Shown one piece after another: positions 31,680 to 42,478 of a stretch of DNA of 64,000 bases. The first letter of the stretch is position 1, and the number at the start of each line of letters is the position of its first letter. Position numbers and translations under genes: made by a program. The notes under the pieces were generated by a model. That model was given only the letters and a program-made list of their open reading frames with translations. It ran no database searches and was not told the DNA's origin. Origin of the DNA: Gari tellinella (Eukaryota; Mollusca; Bivalvia; Cardiida; Psammobiidae); NCBI GenBank assembly GCA_922989275.2, contig OV277870.1, forward strand, positions 38,808,356 to 38,872,355, written 5' to 3'.

Positions 31680-31880
31680 AAACAGTGTAGAAGCACAGGT
31701 GCTTGTATTGTATATATGTTACCCCTGTGTATGTAGATCTAGATCGTTAGTAAATATTTTTAAGAACGATCTAGATCTACATACACAGGAGTAACATATA
31801 TACAATACAAGCACCTGTGTGTAGAGGCTGATGAAAAGTCACGTTACGCGGCGCCTCGTAAAGGTCTGCACTGTTTACAT
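31680..31880 (+). repeat. Pal-C/M hairpin split by an inverted-repeat insert
   Basis: AACAGTGTAGA (31681) and the GTCTGCACTGTTTA return arm are separated by 31694-31819. The tip retains ACGTTACGCGGCG. Confidence 0.55.
31694..31819. repeat. 126-bp inverted repeat (fold-back insert)
   Basis: Arms of about 56 bp start CACAGGTGCTTGTATTGTAT and end AGATCTAGATCGTT. They are almost identical in inverted orientation around a 14-nt AT spacer. No recognised family. Confidence 0.85.
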
Positions 31881-32026
31881 TTTTATATGGTCTGCTGTTG
31901 GACATACAGTGCTTTTAATAAACCTTGTTTTTACATATAATGAAACTTCCATCAATCACATAGGGAAAGTTTATTGCAATATTCAGGCATATGTAGATGA
32001 AATAAGATTAACACACATGTTTGCTA

Positions 32027-32261
32027 CAGTGGAGAAAACGTTATTCTTTCCCTTTAAACGCAAACGCAATTAACTAAATTGTAGAAAATAACAACTTTTT
32101 GACAATTCTGACTTTTGATATTTTGCTGAGTGGCAAACAGTTTGGAACCTGATCAGACGCCGGGTTACCCGGCGCCTGATCTGGCTCAAAACTGTTTGTA
32201 CATGATATATTAGTTTTAGCGTAAACGCGTTTATTGGGAAAGAATAACGTTTTCTCCACTG
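32027..32261 (-). mobile_element. Pal-D element
   Basis: CAGTGGAGAAAACGTTATTC end and its exact inverse. Hairpin with tip CGCCGGGTTACCCGGCG at about 32133-32199. Confidence 0.85.
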
Positions 32262-32396
32262 TGCATGTAATGAAATCGTCCATCAAATACATAGGCTAAG
32301 TTTATTGCAATATTCAGACATAATAGACTAGACAGAATTTCAAAAAATCTCAATGGTGAAAGCAAATTGGGGTAATGCTTTGTATCTAAGTGTTTT

Positions 32397-32692
32397 AACC
32401 TAATTCAAGGGTGCTGAATCCAAATATGGTGGATACCAAGCTGGATTTTGACTTTTAAGGGGCAAAAAAGGGGAAACAAAATGGCCGCCATAAATTGTTT
32501 CTTATCCATCCAAGCTGAATTTGTATTATTTTAGGTAGGTATATTGCATGTAGCTTAAACAGATGTCAAGTTTTATAGCGTAATTAAATGGTGCTGAATC
32601 CAACACAAGTAGATACCAAGCTGGATTTTGACTCTTAAGGGCCGAAATGGGGAAACAAAATGGCCGCCATAATATTTTTCCCATCCAAGCTA
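32397..32692 (+). repeat. tandem duplication, period about 180 bp
   Basis: Two copies of a block with GGTGCTGAATCCAA, AAGCTGGATTTTGAC and AACAAAATGGCCGCCATAA. The second copy ends at the AGCTA target of the 3.8-kb element. Confidence 0.85.
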
Positions 32693-33243
32693 CACTGGTT
32701 AGGAACTTGGTTACTGTGGGGCGAGGGTCCTCGCGAAAGGTGGTATAGGGGTCCCGTCGACAACGTTTCAGAGTCATGACTAATTCATCGCGCGTACAAT
32801 GTAAACACGCCACTTTCCAGCGAGTTTACACAGCAGCATCACACGAATTATTCACCAAAACATGGTAAGATGTTTTGTTTTTGTTTTTAATAAGTAATTA
32901 AATGTCGCCCGCTTTAGAATTCAGGCGAATAGAGGAAATAAAAGCGAGTGTTTCACACTGCCTACATGTACGATGCACATAGTTTTGTTATAAGTTGAAT
33001 TTACATAAGAAAAATCAGTTTTAAACCCATTAGGTAACCTGTTTGTTAGTGTTTGTCTAATATTGAAGCATTTTATAAGATATGGCATTTGCGTATTTCC
33101 GATTTTCAAAGTAATCAGAAGTTTAGTGTTTCTTACAAATGCGATGTAGAGGTTACAGGTCCCCGACGACTGCATAATAACTGTTACAGGTTCTTCTTTA
33201 CAGTGTTACAGAGTCTTAACAAAAGCAACGCAGATCTAGAAAT

Positions 33244-33830
33244 GGACGAAATCTCATTTGACGACTCAAGTATACTGGATATCAGCCTGAATGTCGAAGT
33301 AATTGACAATAATAACAGAAGTGGGACTTCCGGTAGCCAGACTCCTTTGCCTATGTCGTCAACGCCGAAGAAAAAACACTACATATGTCAATATATTACC
33401 ACCAGCTCAGGCAATCTTTCGCGACATAAACGTAGTGTTCACCGGAAAGAAAAGGTAAACTGCACTTTGTGCAATAAATCTTACAGCTCAGCTTATGACC
33501 TTAATCAACACATCAGAGCACATCACAACCAAACAAAACTGCTTTGTGAATTATGTAGTGGAAGATTTAATAACAGGACAACTCTGGCCAGACATCGGCG
33601 TATACATCATTCTGGGCAAAACAGGTTTATCTGTGACAGATGTGGAACGGGCAGTCTATATAGGCCACATCAATAAACATATAGGGTCTAGGCCATTCGC
33701 ATGCACTACCTGTGATCGTACGTTTAGATTTAAGAACAATCTTAGACGACATTTGCAAACATGTCCAACCCGCACAGGAAAGAGGCCCCTTGAATGTGAC
33801 TTGTGCGGAGTATTTTATGCATGTAATACT
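33244..33830 (+). pseudogene. C2H2 zinc-finger gene, frameshifted and truncated
   Basis: Starts MDEISFDDSSILDISLNVEV with an acidic N-terminus. Zinc-finger units follow: a first one lacking its second cysteine (CQYITTSSGNLSRHKRSVH), then CTLC...H, CELC...H and CDRC. Around 33640-33655 the frame shifts by one base; the remaining fingers (HINKH, CTTC...H, CDLC) continue in another frame. The end is cut by a Pal-C-type fragment at about 33838. The family binds DNA through such finger arrays. Two breaks and one ruined finger indicate a decayed copy, or an unrecognised intron at the shift. Confidence 0.75.
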
Positions 33831-33837
33831 TACAGTT

Positions 33838-34131
33838 GTATTTGCAAACAGTTTAGATCCTGTTGAGGAGCCGACTTTCTCGATGCCCCATCAGGATCAA
33901 ACTGGAAAAATAATTTCTAAGACTAACTCTACTTTGTTTGATAATAATTTATAAACATCACGGCTGTATACACTGATTGAATAGGACAAGTGTAATCATC
34001 ACAGGTATGCTGTTCGCAAATGACGCATATATGCGTGATAGGGTTCAAGGAGTTCATTCTGCTTTAATTTCAACCTGCTTCAAGTGGTCCCGTCTTTAAT
34101 ACTAAAAACAGACTCTGGGGCAATGGGTTAA
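33838..34131 (+). repeat. Pal-C, Pal-A and Pal-B fragments joined
   Basis: TTTGCAAACAGTTTAGATCC (C-type arm), then AATAGGACAAGTGTAATC and ACGCATATATGCGTGATAGG (Pal-A), then CAACCTGCTTCAAGTGG to CAATGGGTTAA (Pal-B half). Confidence 0.6.
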
Positions 34132-34225
34132 ATGTCAATACTTAAGGTTTTTATCGTTGTATTAGCAATATTGACAGTTTGAAGTTTGGTTATGGGACGT
34201 ACATGTAAATGTTGGGTTATTCTAA

Positions 34226-34428
34226 TCCTTTCACTGCAAGGTTCAGTTTTGATCATGGGCATGTTTTGTCTTCTTCCACTTAAGACACTTCCTTAACCTT
34301 TAATGAAACATTAGCCGATAGGCAAACAGCTTTGATCCGATTCAGACACAGATTTACTCGGCGTCTCATTCGGATCCAAGCTGTTTGTCTGTGCTCTTAC
34401 GGTCGGGATAAAGCAGTGAACGGGTTAA
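34226..34428 (+). mobile_element. Pal-C element, diverged
   Basis: CCTTTCACTGCAAGG to AGCAGTGAACGGGTTAA. Hairpin at about 34322-34387 with a decayed tip. Confidence 0.65.
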
Positions 34429-34465
34429 TACTATATGTGATATATGACGGGTCGTTCTGTACACA

Positions 34466-34711
34466 CAGTGGAGAATCTGTTATTTTTTCCCAATAAACGC
34501 GTTTACGCTAAAACTATTATTTGCAGTGCAAACAGTTTGGAGCCAGATCAGACGCCGGGTAACCCGGCGTCTGATCAGGCTCCAAACTGTTTGCCACCAA
34601 GATAAACATGAAATATCAGAATGGTCCAAAAGTTGTTATTTTCTACATGTTAGTGCTTTGCGTTTGCGTACGTTTGCGTTTAAACGGGAAAGAATAACGT
34701 TTTCTCCACTG
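34466..34711 (+). mobile_element. Pal-D element, young copy (246 bp)
   Basis: CAGTGGAGAATCTGTTATTT to TTTTCTCCACTG. Hairpin perfect around CGCCGGGTAACCCGGCG. Nearly identical to 50817-51061 and 63544-63789. Confidence 0.9.
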
Positions 34712-35221
34712 TATCATGTTTTCAAAGTGTTGACATCAGTAAAAAGTTACATTACTAATTCAAATGGATGGTGTCACATATTTTAATGAGTGATAACCTA
34801 TTTGAATGAGTGATGTCACCTATTTGAAACTGTGATATCACCAAGTGAGAATAAAATAAACCGACACCCTCATTGATGCATGTTCAGCGTAGACTGTTTG
34901 CTACGGTATTACGATATTTTTGCAGATTCCTTTTTATTACGTTTTGTGCCTTTGGAGTTGTTCTATATGAACCATTGTCTCAGTGATCGATTCAGTGAAG
35001 TTTGCAATGTTGTTTTTCCATTTTGAGAGGTTATTTTTTATTTTATTCAATGAATAAAAGAATCTTTGAAATTGAATACTTTTTTTTATTATTTTTGTAC
35101 CATCCAATAATGTAATGTACTAGCATTTCGAAACTATCAAATACGACAAAGGATATTCTACATATAGTAGTTATGATAAAATATCAAGTCGGCACTCACC
35201 GAACTCAATAACACGTTAAAG

Positions 35222-35334
35222 TTACTGTTACACTTCTATTACCACCACTAAAGAGAAGGCTAAGTGATTGTACAAAAGACAGGTGACATCTTAAAGCAAG
35301 GCGATAGTTAAACAGATAGCTCTTGAATGAGCTT
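35222..35334 (+). repeat. Pal-E left half
   Basis: Starts CTGTTACACTTCTATTACCA and stops at the hairpin tip (AGCTCTTGAATGAGCTT). The right half is missing and the zinc-finger ORF begins there. Confidence 0.6.
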
Positions 35335-36010
35335 CAAACAATTGGGAAGCTATGTGATTTACATTAAAATCTCCGCTCTTAACAATGTTAAAAAAGGCAA
35401 CCCAATCACTTAATCGACCATTCTCTGCAAGGTGTGAAATTACTGCTGGAAGAAGGTTTTGCAACTGATCAATAGCTTGGTTCAATTGTTCATCTTCTGC
35501 TAAAATTTGTTCACCATCAATTTCATCTACCTCGCTAGGTATTGTTTCAAGTTCGAGCAGCGTGTCCATGGCATGCATATCATCATCGCTAACCGTTAAA
35601 TGTTCGCCCTGTACTGACGATAGATCGATTGCCTTGTTGCTGGTATCCTCACTATCCTGTGATCGTGTCGTTTCAACTTCACCAAATAACTGCTTGTGAA
35701 CACATTTTGACGGTGTATTCACTCTGCTCAGTTTATGCAACGGGCTCTTTGTTGGAGAGTTATTTGGTATTTCTATTTTCCCCGAGGCAGTATTATATAC
35801 CACATCATTTAGATTACATGAAACGTACCTGCCTACTACATGGAAAGTTCTTCTTTTATACTTGATATTAAGATCAGTCACACATGCCGTTACGTACGAG
35901 ACATTTTCATCTGGATGGGCGGCTATACAGTGACGCACAACTTCATTTTCAAGGGTAAATGGCGACTTGCAATATGTACACTTCAGATGCATTCTCTCTG
36001 AAACAACCAA
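35291..36010 (-). CDS. zinc-finger ORF with acidic region, 3' end truncated
   Basis: 239 codons. Near the N-terminus one C2H2-like finger is visible: CTYCKSPFTLENEVVRHCIA followed by AH. A basic and Ser/Pro-rich middle and a long acidic, helical segment (LELETIPSEVDEIDGEQILA) follow. The last 14 or so codons are read from the Pal-E half element, so the native C-terminus is lost. It points inward from the right terminal repeat of the 3.8-kb element and converges on the C2H2 gene. The start context is unremarkable. Function unknown; a cargo or accessory protein of the element is possible. Confidence 0.55.
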   Translation of the reverse strand: MVVSERMHLKCTYCKSPFTLENEVVRHCIAAHPDENVSYVTACVTDLNIKYKRRTFHVVGRYVSCNLNDVVYNTASGKIEIPNNSPTKSPLHKLSRVNTPSKCVHKQLFGEVETTRSQDSEDTSNKAIDLSSVQGEHLTVSDDDMHAMDTLLELETIPSEVDEIDGEQILAEDEQLNQAIDQLQNLLPAVISHLAENGRLSDWVAFFNIVKSGDFNVNHIASQLFEAHSRAICLTIALL

Positions 36011-36544
36011 ATATGTCGATAATACTCTGTAACCTTTTATAACATGTCGCTAGAGAACCTGTAACACTCTCTGTTAGACTCTGTAACCTTATTTACCACT
36101 TGAAATCCAGAAAATTTCATTGATATACGATATTATTTAATGTGATTCTGTTGCAAAGATGCAATTTAAGTATTAATCTTACCAGAAACATTGATTGCAG
36201 GCGAGATTATGCAGTCATTTATAAGAATTGATCGCTGTGAACAAAAATCTTGATTACCGCGTCGTTGTTTTAACTATTTCAAGCATAAATTCCATAAATG
36301 GAACAAATTAAGCATGCACGACGCTTAGAAAAACATCGGACTATATGGTGTCAATAACGATTTACAGTGTTTATGTCAATTTGACCTTTAATTACCTCAT
36401 TTGTGTTCACTCCAGCTTGCCAAATTTGTTTCACGTCGAGACTCTGAAACATGTATAGTCAGGACTCCGATACGACCTTTCGCGAGGACCCGCGCCCCAC
36501 TGTAACCAAGTTCCTAACCAGTGAGCTAAGTGGATGAAATAAGA

Positions 36545-36820
36545 TTAAAGACTTTTCCTCAGTCCATTGAGGGACCACCAGCATATTGTTCTGGAGGTGT
36601 CAATGTAACTGTCAAATCACGTGCAGTTTACCTGGTGAAGTCCAGATTATACTCATGCTCTAGTGATTTTCAATGGTTATTTCTAACCAAACTATCAAAT
36701 ATAAAGGTAGAGTCTCACACAAGACGCTTCAATGGTTCAATATGCACAAGACCCATGCTTTTTGCAAGGAAATTGTCTGGCAATGCGTATGACCAAAAGG
36801 TCGTCAGGAGATGTCTTTAA
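36545..36820 (+). mobile_element. 272-bp insert with TTAA duplication
   Basis: TTAA at 36545-36548 and 36817-36820; ends AGAC...GTCT. The empty site (AATAAGATTAACACACATGT) exists at about 32000-32020. No palindrome. Open in one + frame for 96 codons, without known similarity. Confidence 0.75.
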
Positions 36821-37039
36821 CACACATGTTTGCTAAGTAGCCAGCCTCGTATTATATAACTTTGTAGAAACATGAAAGTATTTGTCTTTGGGGAAAATAG
36901 TTCAAAAGATGTCCGCATAGGTTGACTACACTGGAGAATATGTCCATCTCTCCAAATTAACCTTTCAACCTCAAATATCTCTTGTGGATATTTATTATCC
37001 TTTTGGACTTTTCTAGTACAGGCATTTTGAACCAGTCTA

Positions 37040-37192
37040 ATGTTGCATTTTTGAAATGACAACAAAAACGAATTAATATATCAAACAGTGCAGACCCTGA
37101 TCAGAGGGCTCCTATAGGAGCCCTCTGATCAGGGTCTATACGGTTTGCATCTGTAATAATTAATCTCTACAGAGGGCTGTAGGGTTGAAAGG
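37040..37192 (+). repeat. Pal-A hairpin with partial flanks
   Basis: CAAACAGTGCAGACCCTGAT arm, tip GGGCTCCTATAGGAGCCC, then GTAGGGTTGAAAGG. Terminal TTAA not found. Confidence 0.6.
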
Positions 37193-37292
37193 TTTATCGC
37201 GTTGATATTAAAAACCTTGTGTCTACATGTATTGCCAAAAATCAGGTCTTCACTTTCTTCTATTTCTGTTGCTCAATTGGGTTTGATAGAGC

Positions 37293-37543
37293 TTAACCCT
37301 TTCATCCCTGAAACTTCAAATGGACAAGCCTAGTTTCCATTTTAGTCTAGTCCATTTCTGACTTTTAAGGGTTGTTTTTGTCGATGATTTACATTATGAC
37401 AAACAGTGAATACCCAGATCAGAGGGCTCCGTACGGAGCCCTCTGATCTGGATATTCATTGTTTGCATAGGACAAGTGCACTTTTCACATGCATACTGTT
37501 TGAAAAGGACGCCTATATGCGGAACTAGGAATCAAAGGGTTAA
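37293..37543 (-). mobile_element. Pal-A element, complete
   Basis: TTAACCCTTTCATCCCTG to ATCAAAGGGTTAA. Hairpin tip GGGCTCCGTACGGAGCCC. Confidence 0.85.
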
Positions 37544-37680
37544 GAAGCCCTCTGATCAGGGTTTGAACTGTGGCTTATTTTGAAATACATTGCAAAAAGG
37601 AACTCTAAACAGTCAAACATGGACCAGTCTTTATTTGAAACTGGATTGTCCATTTAAAACTTCAGGGGCGAATAAGTTAA
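37544..37680 (+). repeat. Pal-A right half
   Basis: Starts within the second hairpin arm (AGCCCTCTGATCAGGG) and ends GGGGCGAATAAGTTAA. The left half was lost or replaced by the preceding copy. Confidence 0.65.
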
Positions 37681-38166
37681 TGTTTTTGTTTTATTTATAG
37701 CGATTACAGCATTCGCTTTACTGAAAAAAGAATATGTTATTTTTTAAAATATAAGGTTAAGTTAAATATTATATATGCTCGCGTGGAGGGCGAGAGTGGG
37801 TGTGCTTGTGCACGTGGATGTCTGCATGTGTGCTGTCTTGGGATTTAGGCTCATGTATATCAAAGTATTGCCTCATACAGATTTTCTTACTAAAATGACA
37901 GTGTACATGTACCTAGTGCCTTCCTAGTTAAGTGTGTTTCATTGAGTCATCTGTATTGTTTTAAAGCCTGGTGCTAAATTAGAGAACATACTAGTACGTA
38001 CGTGTCCAAAATAATCACGGTTAACAATGAAATTTGGACGGCATTTTGCCAGATTTAAATGCGTTCCTAAATTATTAGTACACAATTCTTCGGTTTCTGA
38101 CAGCCTGTATTTCAAGCAGCCAGACACATTCAACTTTTCAGCAACCACTGTGTTTAGAAGCAAGTA

Positions 38167-38520
38167 CAGTGCTCCCTCTCTTACAACGACACCCCATGGA
38201 AGACACATATTGTATGTTTTGTTCATAGGGAGTTGTTATAGGGAGGGGAAATAAGACTTTGCTTACATTTGCAAGGAGCTTGAATCCAGATCTGACGCCG
38301 CATAACGCGTCACTCGTCATTATACATATATTTATTTTATCAAAATGTCCAGGTACATTGTATATGTAACTTTGATAAAAAAAACCCAAAAAAACACAGC
38401 AGATGACAATTTTAAGCAGACGATATTGCAGCAGTAAAATTATTAGACATAATCGTCCTGTTTAGTGAACTGAGGCAAAGGTCGTTGTATTGAGGGAGTC
38501 GTTGTTGGGAGGGTACACTG
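38167..38520 (+). mobile_element. Pal-F element with TA duplication
   Basis: 354 bp, CAGTGCTCCCTCTCTTACAA to GTTGGGAGGGTACACTG, TA at both edges. The hairpin (AGCTTGAATCCAGATC) is degraded. Contains CAGATGACA/GCAGACGATA motifs shared with Pal-C. Confidence 0.8.
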
Positions 38521-38700
38521 TAGATCTTTGCCTAAATGTTAGAGCTTAATGTAGAACAAAGGTAGTGCAGAAAGACCAAATAGGAGCTTTCTTCAATACA
38601 TTTGTTCTTAATGACGATTCCAGCTTTCCCAAAGTCTATAAATGTATCTTGTTTTCAACAGGTATATTTCTGTGTGTTCAGCTAAATGTCACAAATCTAA

Positions 38701-39036
38701 ATTATGACAAATCTTGCAGCCCCTGATCAAAGAGCTGCTGCTGGAACCAGAGCTCCAGATAAGGGGAGTATTTCAAAAACTAAAATCTTTATTTCTGCAT
38801 TAAACCCTATGGTGCCACTACTCATTAGAATCGTCTATTGAGTAGTGACACCATAGGATTTGGTGCTAAAATGTGTGAGAAAATATTGGATTTGTTCAGT
38901 TTACTCCCTCTTATCTGGAGCCCTGTGGAACCTTATGGTTTTGGTCTACATTGTGTGAACAGGAAAAGTATACCCTTCACATTTGCACGATTGGAAAGGA
39001 CATGCGCACACTCATACATGTAAATAGGATTCAATA
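38701..39036 (-). repeat. Pal-A element carrying Pal-L
   Basis: Partial hairpin (GCAGCCCCTGATC) before the insert and TGGTCTACATTGTGTG...GATTCAATAGGTTA after it. Confidence 0.5.
38748..38925 (+). mobile_element. Pal-L element, hAT-like, 6-bp duplication
   Basis: CAGAGCTCCAGATAAGGGGA to TTATCTGGAGCCCTG, flanked by TGGAAC on both sides (38742-38747, 38926-38931). Central palindrome with CACTACTCATTAGAA. Confidence 0.75.
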
Positions 39037-39587
39037 GGTTATGCGACTAAATTACAATGTTGCCTCAAACACACACATTGTCGTATACATGTACTATTGT
39101 TTTTCAGTTTTTCTTTAAATGTTTTGAAAAGTTCACCATTGAATAGCTCGAACATAAATCGTGATACAGGTTCCCGGTTTCGAATCTGAATCCCAGTCTT
39201 TGGCAGCACATGCCTGGTATGCCATGAACCGGAACTAATGATTCTTGTTCGCACTAGCAAATATGTATACCCTTGTAATGGCAAACCACTCAAATTTGGA
39301 ATTTTTAAATAAGTTTCGACCCCGATCAGACACTAAGTAAGTCTGATCACGACACAGACTGTAGTATTCTTGTTTTGTTTTTGTTTTTCAAATGAAATAT
39401 ATATTGTTTAAATTGACTCATTTTATTAACGGAAAATTACTGAATATAACATGTTTATGTCAGGGGACATTGGTTAAGCTTGTTCTGAATTGGAATAAAT
39501 GAGACAGGGTACATTAGATTTTACGCTGTAATACTTGAAGAATCGTTCTTTACTCGGTCATGACGAGTTAATTTCCAATTTACCCCT

Positions 39588-39795
39588 TCACTGCCTTACC
39601 CAGTGTACATTATTTATTTGCAAACAGTTTGGATCCAGATCAGACGCCGCGTCACGCGGCGTCTGATCAGGATCCAAACTGTTTGACACTCGTTTAAATA
39701 TTTCTTAAGTCAAAATACGTAAGAATTAAATTTGAGAAATAATAGCAGACGACAATTGTTTAAAATGAATGACGTCATGGCAGTAGAGAGGTTAA
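39588..39795 (+). mobile_element. Pal-C element with perfect hairpin
   Basis: Hairpin 39617-39686 with tip CGCCGCGTCACGCGGCG. The right end has TGACGTCA (39770-39777), GGCAGTAGAGAGGTTAA. Confidence 0.85.
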
Positions 39796-39952
39796 GTAAT
39801 GTAATACAAAACTGTAGAACTATGTATAGGACAATGACTATTAATGGACACGACCTATATTTAACAAAGGCTCTGGCATAGCTGTATTTAAATATACAAT
39901 CACACTCGTATTAAGTGAACACTCATTAGAATGCCCATATGCAGTACTGAAG

Positions 39953-40045
39953 TTTGCTTAATGCACGAGAAAAAATATTTCAGAAAGCTCCTATAGGAGC
40001 ATTTTTGCTTTACTTCTTTCCTGCATTAAGAATTCATTTGTCTTA
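39953..40045 (+). repeat. Pal-E2 hairpin
   Basis: GCTTAATGCACGAGAAAAAA arm with tip GCTCCTATAGGAGC and return CTTTCCTGCATTAAG. Confidence 0.5.
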
Positions 40046-40241
40046 AGAGGCATCCACACTAGATTTACTCCCATGAGTGGTCGCTTATGAAAGAATGAAT
40101 GTATCTGTACTAAAATAACAACAACAGGTATCTGATATTATATACTCTTAATGACAACACATATTTTTGTATGATCTTCTTATATATGTACTTGGAACAT
40201 TTCATTGAACCAATTTTCTGTATAGCTTAGAAGGGCTCATT

Positions 40242-40440
40242 ATACTAAAACACCTCTATTACGACCACTAAAAAGAAAATTGATGGGTTGAAGGAAAGAC
40301 GTGTGACAGATTATTTTTAAGTATATAAAAGTAAAAGTAAATTAGAAATGTCCTAAAGGAACTCTCTGTTTTGCTTTTAACTAGAGTTAAGCACCCACCT
40401 GCATTCAACACCAAATAATTAACATTATTTAGTGTTCTAC
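40242..40440 (+). mobile_element. Pal-E element, right end eroded
   Basis: CTAAAACACCTCTATTACGA end and degenerate hairpin. The right terminal repeat stops at TTTAGTG. Confidence 0.6.
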
Positions 40441-40709
40441 TTTTTGATATAGGGCTTTGTCTCTTTCCATATTCTGACTGAAAGTCATATTCATAATTGC
40501 AATACAAACGCTTAAGTTTTATCTAAGGTCTACATATTTTGCTATTGTCAATGTTAGTAAACGATTGTCCTTTTGGTTAGTACTCGTTCAAAGTAGTTTA
40601 TGTTATTTACCGTTTTGATTTGCGGATAATGTAGAACAGAACGAGGACCACGATGCAAATAGTAAATCAAAGTGAGAAATAAGAACTATTGGTATGACTT
40701 AATTCTTTC

Positions 40710-40830
40710 AGTTTCAATGAGGCTAAAAGGCGCGTTTGCAAACAGTTTGGACCCTGACCAGACGCCGAATTATCCAGCCTCTGGTTTGGATCAAACATGG
40801 TTGCAAATGCTACTTAAGTCGCAATCAACA
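40710..40830 (+). repeat. Pal-C hairpin, decayed
   Basis: TTTGCAAACAGTTTGGACCC arm then GAATTATCCAGCCTC tip. Confidence 0.5.
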
Positions 40831-41084
40831 GTGAGTCAAGATTATTTCACACATTAGGACTCTTTGTAATTCGGCTCACACGTAATCCTGCAGATGTAAT
40901 CTATGACATGTTCAATGAATATGACATACCCATTTCTCATGGACAGTTCATCGTGATTTCCGAGGATAGTTTATAATCGAAAAACCGATATTTATTTCTG
41001 TTCAACCTTAAAGAAATAAAGCAGAATGGGTGACATTGACGAGGTAGATGCATCGACTGCACTCATAATTTCATGTATTCATTT

Positions 41085-41388
41085 ACATTTTCTATGCCCG
41101 GATGTTTCAAGTGGACTATTACTAATTTTGGAACATATTTAAGACCAGGATCCAAACTGTTTACAAATAAATGCTGTACTCCCATTAATTTGTTTAACCC
41201 TATTCACGTACATAGGCGGTCTTTTCAAACAGTGTACACATGAATAGTACCCTTGTCCTCTGACCTGGGTCTTCACTGTTTGTCATCATGCAACACATTG
41301 ACAAAAACAACCCTTAACAGTCAGAAATGGACTAGAGTTGTCCTTTTGAAGTTTCAGGGAGGAAGGAGTTAAGGCAGTGGAGGGGTTA
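41085..41388 (-). repeat. Pal-C right part interrupted by Pal-A
   Basis: GGATCCAAACTGTTTACAAA, then Pal-A (41194-41372), then GGCAGTGGAGGGGTTAA, which is the normal Pal-C end. Confidence 0.65.
41194..41372 (+). mobile_element. Pal-A nested in Pal-C, hairpin shortened
   Basis: TTAACCCTATTCACG to GGAAGGAGTTAA. The first hairpin arm is deleted. Confidence 0.7.
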
Positions 41389-41415
41389 AAAGCAAACTTG
41401 AAATAATATGAAATA

Positions 41416-41651
41416 CAGTGGCGAAAACGTTATTCTTTCTCGTTTAAACGCAAACGCATTGGAAGAAAATGAAGAAAATGACAATTTTTTGACAATTCTG
41501 AATGTTGATTTTAACCTGGACGGCAAACTGTTTAGAGCCTGATCAGACGCCGGGTTATCCGGCGTCTGATCTGGCTTTAAACTGTTTGCATTGGTAATAA
41601 TAGATTTAGCCTAAACGCGTTTATTGGGAAAGAACAACGTTTTCTCTACTG
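41416..41651 (-). mobile_element. Pal-D element
   Basis: CAGTGGCGAAAACGTTATTC to ACGTTTTCTCTACTG. Hairpin tip CGCCGGGTTATCCGGCG. Confidence 0.8.
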
Positions 41652-42085
41652 CAAGACAGAACGTTCTTGCAGGAGCAATCCGTTTTATCTTTTTATTGCA
41701 TTAATCAGTCACCTGTCTTGACATACAATTTAGTAAGGAAATGAATGATTAATTAACGAAAGTATCTACTGATTATCTTGACCGACAAAAGACACCGTTG
41801 TCTGCTGACGAGTGCATTAAAGTTAATTAATAAGGCGCTAGATTTATTGCGAACAATTGATTGCCTAGCGGACGTATTTTGATGTACTCGTTGCAATAAT
41901 CTGGACAAGGCAATACTCATCATGAAAAATTGATCAGGGTTTCTCCGCGAGCAAGGTCAATGGCCGCCATTGTGGTCACGTGACTCGCACAGATGGAATT
42001 GTAAATATCTTTACTGTCATAGTATTTTCTTTTATAAGGACATGTAGTTATCCTTTTATCATATCTAAATTTTAGATTACATGTA

Positions 42086-42478
42086 TAGTGAAACCCTTCT
42101 TAACCGGACATGTGTGGGGACAACAAAAATGTCCAGTTTAGAGGGGTTTCCGGTTTAGAGGGGGTTTAACCCATTACCCAATATCTTGTTTCTAGTACGG
42201 AAGATAGCGGACACTTAAAACAGGTTGAAAGTAAAGCAGAATGCGCCTTAAGGCACATTCTGCTTTACTTTCAACCTGATTTAAGCTATCATCTACTAGA
42301 ATATAGAAATTTATTCATAATTATATTTCTTAAGTGTAGGAATAATTCAAAGGCGTAAAAATGCGTATTAATGATGTTACGGGGTAAAATAAAAAGGGAT
42401 GGAAACGGGTTCAACGTTTTTGTCAGGTTTGGTGAGAATTCCGGTATTAAGAGGTTCCGGTTTAGAGGGGTTCCACTG
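42086..42478 (+). mobile_element. Pal-H element with nested Pal-B
   Basis: Left end TAGTGAAACCCTTCTTAACC; right end GAGGGGTTCCACTG with TA edges. AACCGGA/TCCGGTTTAGAGGGG motifs are typical of pogo/Tigger ends. Interrupted at 42166-42414. Confidence 0.8.
42166..42414 (+). mobile_element. Pal-B nested in Pal-H
   Basis: TTAACCCATTACCCAATA start inserted in GGGGGTTTAA. Hairpin at about 42219-42285. The right end is diverged (AAACGGGTTCAA). Confidence 0.75.

Larger units (their letters stand above)
32693..36523. mobile_element. 3.8-kb TIR element with 5-bp duplication, carrying zinc-finger ORFs
   Basis: About 85-bp terminal inverted repeats begin CACTGGTTAGGAACTTGGTT on both sides (48 of the first 50 bp match by eye). 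AGCTA directly precedes (32688-32692) and follows (36524-36528). It contains a + strand C2H2 gene from the left, a - strand zinc-finger ORF from the right, and later MITE insertions between them. CACTG ends with a 5-bp duplication recall Transib/ProtoRAG or CACTA-type elements, but no transposase catalytic core is visible. Either the middle has been lost or the element carries non-transposase genes. Confidence 0.8.

Noticed and set aside
32693..36523. RAG-like (ProtoRAG) transposon
   Set aside because: Only the CAC end and 5-bp duplication fit. No RAG1- or RAG2-like sequence is visible and the ends lack a clear heptamer/nonamer match.
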